Source of the DNA: Bradyrhizobium sp. CER78 | GTDB lineage: Bacteria; Pseudomonadota; Alphaproteobacteria; Rhizobiales; Xanthobacteraceae | Assembly (NCBI RefSeq): GCF_029846235.1 | Contig: NZ_JARVWP010000001.1 | Coordinates: 62,001 to 126,000, forward strand | Length of the DNA stretch: 64,000 bases | Direction of reading: 5' to 3' | Shown here: one piece after another, positions 54,060 through 63,200 of the stretch | Numbering within the stretch: the first letter of the stretch is position 1 | How the letters are laid out: every line of letters begins with the position of its first letter | Made by a program: the position numbers and the translations under genes | The notes under the pieces: model-generated | What the model saw: the letters and a program-made list of their open reading frames with translations, nothing else | What the model was told of the DNA's origin: nothing | The model's database searches: none

Positions 54060-55298
54060 TCACGATTTGCTGGGAAGATGACTCGGCGTGTACTGATCCT
54101 TGTCGTTCTTCTTGGTGAGATCGCAGCCGATCTCGCCCAACCAATACGGCTGGATCGTTCCGTAGTCCTTCTCGACGGTCACCTCATGCTTGGGCCCGAC
54201 CGAGATCAAGCGCATGCGGTGCGACGTATGCTGGCTCTTCGGATCGATGCAGACCTTGCCTTCGGGAGCGTCGATGCAGGCATCGCCGGACGCGATCACC
54301 TTGCGCATATCTTCGAGCTTGGTCGACTTCGCCTTCTCGACCAGCGCTTTGTACATGTAGAGCGCGTTATAAGCGTTGTAGCCCATGTCGTTGATGTAGA
54401 GCTCATCGGGGAACTTGGCGTGCCAGCGCTTTTTGAAGTCGTTGGCTTCGGGGGTGTCGATCTCCTCGAACCAGTTCGCGGTCGCATGCATGTTGTTGAG
54501 CGCCGGCGGCTTGAAGCGCTTGTGCTCGAAGCCGAGCATGATCTTGATCGAGGACCCCATCGGCAGGTTGAGATTGGCCGCGGCCGCCTGCTCGAAGAAC
54601 GAGTCCTGCGCGGCGCCGACGTTGATCGTCAGCAGCCAGTCCGGCTTCGCCTTCTGGATGTTCTGGATCGTCTGCGCGAATTGCGAGACGCCGAGCGGGA
54701 TGAACTCCTCGCCCACGACCTCGCCGCCGAGGTCCTTCATGATCTTCCGGTTCCACTCCGCGGAGATCTGGCCGAAATTGTAATCGGCCGCGATCACGTA
54801 GACCTTCTTGCCGAACTTCTCGACCATCCAAGGGATCAGGGTGGAGAACTGCTGCTCCGGCACCGCGCCCATGCTGACCATGCTGGCGTCGCAGACGCCG
54901 CCTTCATACTGGTTCGTATAGAAGTACGGCGTGGTGGTTCGATCGACGATCGGACGCAACGCCTCGCGCGAGGCCGAGGTGATGCCGCCGATCAGCACGT
55001 CGACCTTGTCGCGATTGAGCAGCCGGCGGCCGAACTCCTGATAGCGGGCGTTGTCGCCCTGCGGATCAAGGTGGATCAGCTCGATCTGCCGGCCGAGGAT
55101 GCCGCCGCTCTTGTTGATCTCCTCGACCGCCAACTGCGATCCGTGCAGCTTCGGCATGCCCATGAAGGCGAGGTCGCCGGAGACGTCCTCCAGCAAGCCG
55201 ACCTTCAGCGGCGGTTCTGCCGCCCGAGTGGCACCAATCGCCGCGGTCCCAAGCATTGCACCAAGCAAAGCCATTCCGACTATTCGCCCCGAATTCAT
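54060..55298 (-). CDS. Urea/short-amide-type ABC transporter substrate-binding protein (system 2)
   Basis: A 412-residue periplasmic binding protein of the UrtA/AmiC/FmdD group (Peripla_BP_5-like). The signal peptide (MNSGRIVGMALLGAMLGTAAIGATRAAE) is followed by VGLLEDVSGDLAFMG, IGGITSASREALRPIVDRT and PYFYTNQYEGGVCDASMVSMGAVPEQQ (in pieces), the pattern of urea and amide binders. AGGA precedes the ATG. The operon partners (two amidases, acetamidase) imply a small amide or urea derivative as ligand. Confidence 0.92.
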   Translation of the reverse strand: MNSGRIVGMALLGAMLGTAAIGATRAAEPPLKVGLLEDVSGDLAFMGMPKLHGSQLAVEEINKSGGILGRQIELIHLDPQGDNARYQEFGRRLLNRDKVDVLIGGITSASREALRPIVDRTTTPYFYTNQYEGGVCDASMVSMGAVPEQQFSTLIPWMVEKFGKKVYVIAADYNFGQISAEWNRKIMKDLGGEVVGEEFIPLGVSQFAQTIQNIQKAKPDWLLTINVGAAQDSFFEQAAAANLNLPMGSSIKIMLGFEHKRFKPPALNNMHATANWFEEIDTPEANDFKKRWHAKFPDELYINDMGYNAYNALYMYKALVEKAKSTKLEDMRKVIASGDACIDAPEGKVCIDPKSQHTSHRMRLISVGPKHEVTVEKDYGTIQPYWLGEIGCDLTKKNDKDQYTPSHLPSKS

Positions 55299-55332
55299 CG
55301 CGATGTTTCCTGTCGTTGAATGATGTTGGAAG

Positions 55333-56328
55333 TCACGCCTTGAGGTAATTCTTCAGGATCGACGCCCCCATCGTATATTTGGGGTCGACCATGTTGCCGA
55401 GCCGCATGCGGCCGGCCTGGCTGAGCAGCATGTAGGCGTCGATTTCATCGAAGCCGTAATCGGCGCTCATCCAGCGCACCAGCTCGCGATAGGCGATCCG
55501 CGCTGCGTCCTCGAGCGGACGCGCACTGCCGATCGTCATGATGAAGTCGCGCGTCTCCAGCCGCGGCCAGGCAAAGCTCCAGTTCTTGATCAGGTCGATC
55601 TGCAGCGTCACGGTCGCGCGCTGTTCGAGTGCGACGCCTGAGAGCTCGCCGTCGCCTTGCGTCGCGTGGCAATCGCCGACATAGAGCAGCCCGCCTTCGG
55701 CATGCACCGGAAAATAGATGATTGCGCCGGGTGCGACGTCGGGCAGGTCCATGTTGCCGCCGTGATAGTCGGGTTGCAGCGAGGAGATCGCCTCGATCTC
55801 GGGCGACACGCCGATCGTGCCGATGAACGGCTCATAGGGCAGCGTGATCTTGTCGTTCCAGCGCACGCCGTTGCGGTCGACATGCAGCTTCTTGACCCGT
55901 TCGGGCAGCGGCGGATTGAGCAGTGCCGTCGATGCGGTGCCGACCAGACCACCGAACTCCGGAATGATGCAGGTGGTGCCGGCCGGCTGCGCGCCGCGGG
56001 TCTCGACGTCGCGGATATAGACCGCGAGGCAATCGCCCTTCTTGGCGCCCTTCACCGCGATCGGCCCGCATTGCGGGTTCAGGTAAGGGAAATTCAGCTT
56101 CGCCGTAGGGCTGTCGCTTTCGCTGGTCAGCACGCCGCCGAAGGCGTCTTCGGTCTCGACGACGACCACTCCGCCGGGGTCGATCGACAAAGTCGGCTTG
56201 GCATAGGGTCCATAGACGTAGTGGAAGCCGCCCTGCTGCTCGATCGTCAGACTATGGGTCGTGCCGGTCGCGCCCTTGGCGACAGCGCGCTTGGCCATGA
56301 TGGAATTCTTCAACCAATCTTCGGTCAT
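55333..56328 (-). CDS. fmdA: Acetamidase/formamidase family hydrolase
   Basis: A 331-residue FmdA_AmdA-family amidohydrolase, of the shorter acetamidase-like size rather than the about 400-residue formamidase. It shows the GDCLAVYIRDVE, the cluster VGDCHATQGDGELSGVALE and GNMDLPDVAPGA, all typical, with Cys, His and acidic residues expected at the metal-dependent active site. AAGGAG lies 7 bases before the ATG. It should release ammonia and a short acid from formamide, acetamide or a related amide. It lies between the first amidase and the transporter binding protein in the same operon. Confidence 0.93.
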   Translation of the reverse strand: MTEDWLKNSIMAKRAVAKGATGTTHSLTIEQQGGFHYVYGPYAKPTLSIDPGGVVVVETEDAFGGVLTSESDSPTAKLNFPYLNPQCGPIAVKGAKKGDCLAVYIRDVETRGAQPAGTTCIIPEFGGLVGTASTALLNPPLPERVKKLHVDRNGVRWNDKITLPYEPFIGTIGVSPEIEAISSLQPDYHGGNMDLPDVAPGAIIYFPVHAEGGLLYVGDCHATQGDGELSGVALEQRATVTLQIDLIKNWSFAWPRLETRDFIMTIGSARPLEDAARIAYRELVRWMSADYGFDEIDAYMLLSQAGRMRLGNMVDPKYTMGASILKNYLKA

Positions 56329-56346
56329 GCGAACGGCTCCTTAGGC

Positions 56347-57747
56347 TCAGATCGCGGGATGGCGCTTGTGCCAGTCGGTGACGCGCTGGAAGGCATCGCC
56401 CGCACGGACGAGGCTTGCTTCGTCGAAGTGACGGCCGACGAACTGGAAGGCGACCGGGCCGCCGTTCGGCGCGAAGCCGCCGGGAAGCGTCACGGTCGGG
56501 CTGCCGGTCATGTCGAACGGACAGGTGAAGCGCAGCAGCCCGGTGATCAGCGACGGGTCTTCACCGAGCGCCGCCATCTTGGCCAATGTCGGCGCAGCGA
56601 ATGCCTGCGCTGGAACCGCGATCAGATCGACCGTCTCGAACAGCATCCGCACCGCGCCGCGGAACGCCTCGCGCCGCAGCACGATCTTCTGATAGTCCAT
56701 GCCGGATTGCGCCCGGCCGAGATCGAGCAGGCCAGCAAGCGCCGGACCGTATTCGTCCTTGCGCGCGGGATAGGTCTCCTCGTGGGCAACGGCCACTTCG
56801 ATGCCGCACAGCGGGAACCAATCCTCGATGACGGCCTTCGGATCGGGGAACGTGATCTCCTTGATCTTGGCGCCGAGGTCGGCCGCGACGCGCAGGCCTT
56901 CGCTGAGCACCTTGCCCGCAGCCTCGTCGGTGCCCTCGCTGGTCCAGCGCCGATCGACCCCGATCGACACGCCGCGCAAATCCCCCGTCAGGCCTGCGAG
57001 ATAGTCCGGCACGGGCAGCGGCACGGAGGTGGTGTCCTTAGGATCCTGCCCCGCGATCACGGCGAGCATCGCGCCGCAATCCGCTGCGTTGCGCGCCATC
57101 GGACCGATATGGTCAAGCGTGGCTGCGAGTTCGAACGCGCCGTAACGGCTGACACGGCCCCAGGTCGGCTTTAGTCCGGTGATGCCGTTGGCTGCCGACG
57201 GAAAGCGGATCGACCCACCGGTATCGGTTCCAAGCGAACCGAAGCAAAGCCCCGCGGCGGTGGCGACGCCGGAACCGCTCGAGGACGCGCCGGACCACAG
57301 ATCGGCATTCCAGGGATTCTTCGGCGGATCGATCTTCGGGTGATGGTCCGCATAGGCGCCCTCGGTCTGCTGCAACTTGCCGAGAATGATCGCGCCGGCA
57401 TTCTTCAGCCGCGCGACGACCGTGGCGTCCTCGTTCGGCCGAAAGTCGCGGTGAATGGTCATACCGTGTGCCGCCGGCGCGCCCTTGGCCCAGCACAGAT
57501 CCTTCACCGCGATCGGCACGCCGTGCAGCGGCCCCTTGATCTTGCCGGACGAGATCTCCTTCTCGGCTGCTGCAGCATCGGCAAGCGCTGCCTCGCCCAT
57601 CACATGAGCGTAGCTCTTGAGCTTGCCGTCGAGTTGCTCGATCCGCCCGAGCATCGCCTTGGTCACCTCGACCGGCGAGAGCTTCCTGGCCTGGACTTGC
57701 TGTCCGATCTCAATCAGTCCGAGATAGTGAAGATCCGTCGTCGGCAT
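56347..57747 (-). CDS. Amidase signature family enzyme (first gene of the amide operon)
   Basis: A 466-residue amidase-signature hydrolase. Catalytic residues are K82 (IAVKDL), cis-Ser S155 in SGASSSGSG and nucleophile S179 in GTDTGGSIR. It is the promoter-proximal gene of the amide operon, behind a leader of about 280 nt, and a paralogue of the amidase at the operon's far end. Although the nearby regulators are AmiC/AmiR-like, this is not the nitrilase-fold aliphatic amidase AmiE of Pseudomonas; it belongs to an unrelated fold. Ribosome site GATGAGAAACG is weak. Confidence 0.93.
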   Translation of the reverse strand: MPTTDLHYLGLIEIGQQVQARKLSPVEVTKAMLGRIEQLDGKLKSYAHVMGEAALADAAAAEKEISSGKIKGPLHGVPIAVKDLCWAKGAPAAHGMTIHRDFRPNEDATVVARLKNAGAIILGKLQQTEGAYADHHPKIDPPKNPWNADLWSGASSSGSGVATAAGLCFGSLGTDTGGSIRFPSAANGITGLKPTWGRVSRYGAFELAATLDHIGPMARNAADCGAMLAVIAGQDPKDTTSVPLPVPDYLAGLTGDLRGVSIGVDRRWTSEGTDEAAGKVLSEGLRVAADLGAKIKEITFPDPKAVIEDWFPLCGIEVAVAHEETYPARKDEYGPALAGLLDLGRAQSGMDYQKIVLRREAFRGAVRMLFETVDLIAVPAQAFAAPTLAKMAALGEDPSLITGLLRFTCPFDMTGSPTVTLPGGFAPNGGPVAFQFVGRHFDEASLVRAGDAFQRVTDWHKRHPAI

Positions 57748-57828
57748 CGTTTCTCATCCCCGCACTTGGCACCGCATTTGGCACGACGCAAGCGCAGCAC
57801 TGCCCATCACCGCGCATACGCCTCCGGC

Positions 57829-57863
57829 TTGGCGACACGGACGTGTCGCCAATTTGTTTGGCG
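57829..57863. repeat. Overlapping, mutually exclusive hairpins in the amide-operon leader
   Basis: A perfect 10-bp inverted repeat (TTGGCGACAC / GTGTCGCCAA, 4-nt spacer) spans 57829-57852. Its right arm also pairs with TTGGCG at 57858-57863 (stem CGCCAA/TTGGCG, 5-nt loop), so only one hairpin can form at a time. In the plus direction the longer hairpin is followed by TTTGTTT like a terminator. In the leader RNA of the minus-strand operon it lies just downstream of the terminator-like hairpin. Confidence 0.75.
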
Positions 57864-57865
57864 GC

Positions 57866-57912
57866 AAAAGCAAAAAGCCACCCGCCCCTCCGAAACGAAG
57901 GTGACGAATGGC
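57866..57912 (-). terminator. Terminator-like hairpin in the leader of the amide operon
   Basis: On the minus strand CCTTCG-TTT-CGGAGG (57887-57901) is enclosed by GCCA...TGGC (57877-57912) and followed directly by TTTTTGCTTTT (57876-57866). It lies about 120-165 nt after the predicted transcription start and about 120 nt before the amidase ATG. In the AmiR systems of Pseudomonas and EutV of enterococci, an ANTAR protein prevents formation of such a leader terminator. The stem contains one G-U pair. Confidence 0.6.
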
Positions 57913-58037
57913 CCAAATGCCGCGGCTATGATCTATCGCAAGGGACCGTGATCGAACGGAGCACTCTGCGCGGCGATCGGGACGTCATCGGCCAGATCGA
58001 CGCACGCAAGGTTCGACAGGAAGCCCTGTAGGAGAAA

Positions 58038-58067
58038 ATTCTAAGGAGGTGTGCAGCGCGTTGTCAA
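58038..58067 (-). promoter_or_regulatory. Predicted sigma70-type promoter of the amide operon
   Basis: On the minus strand TTGACA (-35, 58067-58062, perfect consensus) is followed by an 18-bp spacer and TAGAAT (-10, 58043-58038, one mismatch). Transcription would begin near 58031, giving a leader of about 280 nt before the amidase start at 57747. Confidence 0.65.
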
Positions 58068-58086
58068 CGAGGCTGGCTGCACAAAT

Positions 58087-58165
58087 TTCGCAAGGTGCAT
58101 GCGCAGCAAAACGGCATGACCTCTTGCACCGACCTCTGCGAAGATGATTTCCTTCGCAAGTTGCA
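58087..58165 (+). repeat. Direct and inverted repeats upstream of amiC
   Basis: TTCGCAAG-G-TGCA (58087-58099) and TTCGCAAG-T-TGCA (58153-58165) are 13-bp direct repeats, 66 bp apart, differing at one base. The second overlaps a perfect 7-bp inverted repeat TGCGAAG/CTTCGCA (58137-58143 and 58152-58158). They lie between the divergent amidase promoter and the amiC start and could be operator sites. The rest of the 57748-58178 gap holds the leader elements listed separately and no gene. Confidence 0.6.
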
Positions 58166-58178
58166 CTGAAAGTCGTCG

Positions 58179-59342
58179 ATGACAAAGCCGTCCATTCCCG
58201 TTGGCATTATCTGCTCGCAGCACGGGCCCTATCAGGCCATGGGGCGCGAGATCCTGAAGAGCGCCATGATGGCGGTCGACGAGATCAACGAGCAGGACGA
58301 GTTCGACTTCGCGATATCGGCGCATGTCCGCGATCCCCGCGGCATCATTTCGGAATACCATACGGTCTGCGACGACCTCATTCGCAATGTCGGGGTCGAG
58401 CACATCATCGGCTGCTACACTTCGGCCTCGCGCAAGCAGGTGCTGCCGATCGTCGAACGCACCGATCGCCTGCTCTGGTATCCGGCGCGCTACGAGGGGT
58501 TCGAATGTTCCGACAACGTGATCTATGTCGGCGCCTCGCCCAATCACAACGTGCTGCCGCTGGTGCGTTATGTGCTCGACAATCTGTCGCGCGAGATCTT
58601 CTGTGTCGGCTCCAACTATGTCTGGACCTGGGAAACCAATCGCGTCACCCGCGAGCTGGTGACGGCGGCGCGGGGAAAGATCCTCGCGGAACGCCTGCTT
58701 GAACTCGGTGAGAGCGCGGTCACGCACATCGTCGACGAGATCGTGCGGCGCCGGCCCCCGGTCGTCTTCAACACGCTGGTCGGCAGCTCGAGCTATGATT
58801 TCATCCGCGCCTTCCATGCGGCGACCCTTGCGGCCGGTCTCGACATCCCGATGCTGAGCTGCAGCCTGTGCGAGCCGGAGCTGAAGATCGCAGGCCCCGC
58901 ATCGGCCGGCTGCATCACGTCGTCGGCCTATTTCGAGAGCATCCGCCTGCCCGAAAACCAGGCCTTCGTCGCGCGCTGGAAGGCGCGTCACGGCGAGCAC
59001 TCTAGCCCGTCCGTGGACGGGCAATCCGCCTATGTCGCGGTCTATCTGCTGGCCCGGGCGCTGCAACGCGCCGGCACATCCGACATCGGCGAGGTGCGGC
59101 GCGCCGCGGCCGGCCATCGCTACAACTCGCCGCAAGGTCCGGTCTGGATCGACGGCAGCAACAACCACTGCGTCCTGACGCCGCGGCTCGCCGTCTCCAA
59201 CGCCGATGGACAGTTCGACATCTTCTGGGAAGCTGAAGCTCCAGTTAAGCCGGATCCCTATCTGACGCAGCTCGACATCGCCGCCAGCCCTGCAAGGGAC
59301 GGAACGCTGCCGAATGCGCCGCATTTGCGGGTGGTGAAATGA
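58179..59342 (+). CDS. amiC: AmiC-like amide-sensing regulator (periplasmic-binding-protein fold)
   Basis: A 387-residue protein of the AmiC/UrtA ligand-binding fold with no signal peptide, as expected for a cytoplasmic sensor. Features include VGIICSQHGPYQAMGREIL, EHIIGCYTSASRKQVLPIVERT and LWYPARYEGFECSDNVIYVGASPNHNVLP (in pieces). In Pseudomonas aeruginosa AmiC binds amides and controls the antiterminator AmiR by complex formation. The stop overlaps the amiR start as ATGA. The pair is divergent from the amidase/transporter operon that it probably controls. It also resembles that operon's binding protein. Confidence 0.92.
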   Translation: MTKPSIPVGIICSQHGPYQAMGREILKSAMMAVDEINEQDEFDFAISAHVRDPRGIISEYHTVCDDLIRNVGVEHIIGCYTSASRKQVLPIVERTDRLLWYPARYEGFECSDNVIYVGASPNHNVLPLVRYVLDNLSREIFCVGSNYVWTWETNRVTRELVTAARGKILAERLLELGESAVTHIVDEIVRRRPPVVFNTLVGSSSYDFIRAFHAATLAAGLDIPMLSCSLCEPELKIAGPASAGCITSSAYFESIRLPENQAFVARWKARHGEHSSPSVDGQSAYVAVYLLARALQRAGTSDIGEVRRAAAGHRYNSPQGPVWIDGSNNHCVLTPRLAVSNADGQFDIFWEAEAPVKPDPYLTQLDIAASPARDGTLPNAPHLRVVK

Positions 59343-59926
59343 GCAAGCCGTCGTCGTTTTCGCTGCGCGGACGCAAGGCGCTCGTCGCCATCAAGGACGA
59401 GCGCGACGCCACGATCGTCAGGCGCCAGTTCGAGCGTCTCGGGATCGACATCGTCACATGGGAGCCCGGCGCCGATATCGACTGCCGGCCGGACGTGACA
59501 TTGATCGACGACGAGTTCCTGCCGCTCACCTCACCGGCGCAGCGCGCCTCGCTTGGACGAAGCCCGGTCATCGCCCTGCTCGGCACCGAGACGCCGAGCC
59601 GCCTGAAGCTGGTGCTCGACCTCGATCCGGCCTCGTTCCTGGTCAAGCCGCTGCGCTCGGCCGGGATCTATGCCGCGCTCGTGCTGGCCTTCGAACGCCG
59701 CGAGCGCACCAACGAGCTCAAGCAGCAGGTCGTCAAACTCGAACAGCGGCTTCGATCGCGCCGCGTCGTGCTCGCCGCGGTCCTGCAGATCATGCACACC
59801 CATGCGCTGGCCGAGCCGGCCGCCTTCGCGCTGATCCGGCGCGCCGCGATGGAGCAGCGCAAGACCATCGAGGAGCTCTCGGCCGAGATCACGGCCAACG
59901 GCTCGCTGCCCCGAGCGGCCGGTTAG
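59339..59926 (+). CDS. amiR: AmiR-like ANTAR-domain transcription antiterminator
   Basis: A 195-residue protein, almost the length of Pseudomonas AmiR (196). Residues about 10-125 form a receiver-like domain in which the phosphorylation pocket is degraded (DVTLIDDEFLPL, but no full acidic pocket), typical of AmiR. A coiled-coil linker (ELKQQVVKLEQRL) leads to the ANTAR domain (about 135-190: LQIMHTHALAEPAAFALIRRAAMEQRKTIEELS in pieces). ANTAR proteins bind paired hexaloop hairpins in leader RNA and prevent termination. Translationally coupled to amiC. Confidence 0.93.
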   Translation: MSKPSSFSLRGRKALVAIKDERDATIVRRQFERLGIDIVTWEPGADIDCRPDVTLIDDEFLPLTSPAQRASLGRSPVIALLGTETPSRLKLVLDLDPASFLVKPLRSAGIYAALVLAFERRERTNELKQQVVKLEQRLRSRRVVLAAVLQIMHTHALAEPAAFALIRRAAMEQRKTIEELSAEITANGSLPRAAG

Positions 59927-60134
59927 CCGCCGCAGGTGCGCGCTGCCAAAATATCGAAAACAACCCCATGCAAAGGAGCCGGCCGCTGCGGGCGTTCGAC
60001 AGGGCAACTTGACACGTCGGGCAACTCAGGGGTATATTTCTAATATTCCGAAATCGTGCAAGCGCCGCTCGCCGCGAGATGAAGCGGAGCCTGGTCGATT
60101 CAAGGTCAGGTCATCGCACGTCAGCTCTTTGTTT

Positions 60135-60207
60135 GAGCATGATCTCCGCGCAAACGCCTTTGGCGTTTGTCGCGAGGGAAAACCGCTTCGCACTTTTCCG
60201 GATCATG
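60135..60207. repeat. Palindromic intergenic repeat (GAGCATGATC type)
   Basis: The element begins GAGCATGATCTCCGCGCAAA and ends CTTTTCCGGATCATG, with nested inverted repeats such as CAAACGCC-TTT-GGCGTTTG. The same type of element is common between genes in Bradyrhizobium. It ends three bases before the stop codon of the haemagglutinin-family gene and may act as its 3' stem-loop. The rest of the 59927-60209 gap shows nothing else. Confidence 0.8.
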
Positions 60208-60209
60208 TT

Positions 60210-63200
60210 TTAGTTCACAACCTGCCGCCGCTCTTCCGGCGTCAGCTTCTTCATCTGCTCCGCGCTCAACTGGCCGTCGCCGATCACCTGAAAGGCGCTG
60301 TTCGGATCGTACTGGCTTTGCTTGTCGTTGCCGCGCCGCTTCGGTTCATCGCTGCCGTCACCGCCGCCATAGCCGAGCACTTCGACGATGATGACGGAGG
60401 GCTGCTCGTTGGTGCTCGGCGGCGGCACGGCGGCTTGCTTGGCAGCGGCTCCCGCCGTGTTCGAGGCTTCGCTCAGGGCGCCCATGTTGGGTGCCTGGAC
60501 CTGCGGCACGCCGATCACGCCACCCTGCGCCTGAATGTTGGCGGCGTTGACGATATGCAGCGCTGCGATGTTGACGAAGCTCGAGGCGCGGATGCCGGCC
60601 TCGCCCGCATCGACGGTGCCGAGCGGCGCGATCAGATCGACCGTGCCGCGCGGCACCTCCGGGATCGGCTGCAGCGTCGCGATGCCGGCGCCGCTCGACG
60701 GCACCACCGGCGATATCGTGACGTTGCCATAGCTGTCATAGGCCCGCTTGGGCGGCGTGTAGATCACCGTGGTCTTGGCGCCGCGGCCGGCGTTGATGTC
60801 GCCCTCCGCCGACCAGATCACGATATTGCCGCCGAACGTGGTCATGATGCGCGACAAGCCCATCAGCACGCTGCTCTGCGAATAGATCTGGATGTTACCC
60901 GCGCCCTGCGTGATGAGGCCCGCGTCGGCGCCCGGCAGCAGCCCCTCGGTCCCGATCGTGACACCACCACCCGGGGTGAGGAACTGGATGTCGCCACCGA
61001 AATCGGTGTGAACGAAGCCGCTTTGAATGGCGTAGTTCGGCTTGCCCGGCGTGCCGGTTGCGGCGGTGATCATCGTGATGTCGCCACGATAGGCGGACGG
61101 ATTCGGGAACAGCGCGGCGATCGCCTCGCGCCCACGCAGATAGGAGCCGGCGCGCGGACCACCAGTCTGGTTGTATTCGCGCCCGCCCGCGGTCAACTCG
61201 GCATAGTAGACCTGGCGCAGGAAGATGCGCTGCTGCGCGTCCGGCAGTGCAAGGAAATAGCCGAGCGAATCCGCCTTGGTGCCGCCATAGCCGAAACGCT
61301 CCGTGAGCCAGTCATAAAGCTCGTCGGCGTAGGTCTTCGCCACCTTGCCGTGCTGCTCAGCAAGCGGTCCCGCACCAGCGAGATTGTTCGGGTCGAGATA
61401 GAGCTTCGCGAATCCAGCCCAGTCGACTTGTCCAACACCGACTTCGCCCGCGCCGACGCCGGCCTGCATGACGACACCAGCACCGGGCCGCTTGTCGCCG
61501 GCGGCCAATGCTCCGATGCTTTCAACCGTCGCGGTCGACCCCTGATAGATGTTCTTGCCTGCCGTGATTTCGAGCGTGCCCGGGCCGGCAATCGTCAGGC
61601 CCCCCTTCTCCCCGGGAGAGCTCGCCGGCACGCCTGCATAGATGATGCTGCCACCGGCCGCGATCGTGGACACATCGTTGGCGTCGCTGTGCAGGATCAG
61701 GCCCTTGATATCGACGATATCGCCGCCGGCAAGCATCCGCAGCGGCCGCGCGGCCTGGTAATACACGCTGTTAACGGTGCCGTTGGCGTTGGTCTGGCTC
61801 TTGTTGAGGATCCAACCATACGTGATGCCCGTGACGTCGCCGTTCACCGCATAGATGCGCGACAGATCGCTTTGGACCGGCACCGCCCTATCCTTCACCG
61901 TGTTTGCATCGAAGACGAAGGGCTGCCCGCCGCTGCCGTAGGAGTAAACGGGCAGCCCGCCGCCCGGTTGATCGTCCACGGACGTATAATCGGCCCAATA
62001 ATTGGACGCGGTGATCGTCATTCCATCGCCCAGGGTCGCCCAGGCCGGCCTGAACGGCGTCGCCAGAGCCGACATCGGTGTCATCAAGAGACCGGTCTCG
62101 TACGAGTCGCCCAAGATCGATCCTTGCGCCAGCACCTCGAGCGTCCCGCCCGGTGACGGCAGCAGCAGTCCTCCGCCGGGGTTATAGATGGTGCCGTTCA
62201 TGGCGACCGCCCGCATGATCGAGGGCAGGAAGCGCGAGGTTGCCGGGCTGCTGCCCGGTGCAAGCGAACCGCCCGCGGCGAGCATGTTGACGGCGGTCGT
62301 GCCGGTCCACAGGGTGAACCAGCTTGCAGCCTCGTTGCCGTCACTGGCGGCAGTCAAGCCTGTGACGCCGACACGCCCCGGATCGAGAATAGTCCCAACC
62401 GCCAGATCTCCACGCGCACGAAGGTCAATGACGCTGTCGCCGGGTGCGAAATCGCCGCCACTGAGCTTGATCATCGAGTAGGACGTCAGCGGATTGATCG
62501 GTCGCGGATCAGCCGTGTTGCGAACATTTGTCGCGGTCAGGCTGCCGAAGTCCCCGGTCGCGATATCCATGCGCCCGCGCAGATCGACGAATTGATTGCC
62601 GCCGGTGCCGATATTGCCGGTCTTCACCGAGAGCGTACCGCCGCCGGTCTGCACAAGGCTGCCATCGGCCATCACACGGCCGCTGCCGCCGACGGCAACG
62701 ACGACGCCGCGGCCTGTGTCACCCATGGTGCCCCCCGCTTGCACCGTGACATTGCCGCCGCCGAGCGTGCCGAGGCCGGAGAAGGCGGACAGCCCCAAAG
62801 ACAAGATGCTTGGGTCCCTGATTTGATCGACGGTATAGCTGCCGAAATTGATGCCCCAGGCGGTCCGCTGGCCGATCTCCGAGCCACCCTGGCGCCATAG
62901 CCAGGATCCGATCTCGGTCGATCCCAGCCTCAGCGTCCCCTTGACGTCGCCCTGCGTCACGAGCAGGAAATCGCCGCCGTGTTCGGGGTAGTACATCCGC
63001 TCCGGGCCAAGTGTCGGTTCGTAGTTGGCGTTGGCGGAGCCAAGCAGGGTGCCGTCGGTCAATCGGCCCCGGCCGAGGTTGTAGGGATCGTTCTGCGCCG
63101 TCCCGGTCTCCCTGACCGCGGTGCCGGCCGTGTAGACGCCGAACGAGGATTGCTGGTCGTAATTGCCGCCAGCAAGAATTTCGAGATCACCGGTGCCGGT

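Noticed and set aside
57766..57782. Sigma54-type promoter TGGCAC-N5-TTGG upstream of amiC
   Set aside because: The -12 element lacks the essential GC (TTGG instead of TTGC), and it lies about 400 bp from amiC with a terminator-like hairpin in between.
57913..58031. Classical paired ANTAR hexaloops before the leader terminator
   Set aside because: I scanned the leader for six-base loops with A1 and G4 closed by stable stems. Only weak 1-2 bp closures were found, and CCGT-TCGATC-ACGG has the wrong loop bases.
60009..62156. 715-codon plus-strand open frame opposite the haemagglutinin-family gene
   Set aside because: It has shadow composition, begins in a palindromic repeat and has no family resemblance; the minus strand continues coherently to the window edge.
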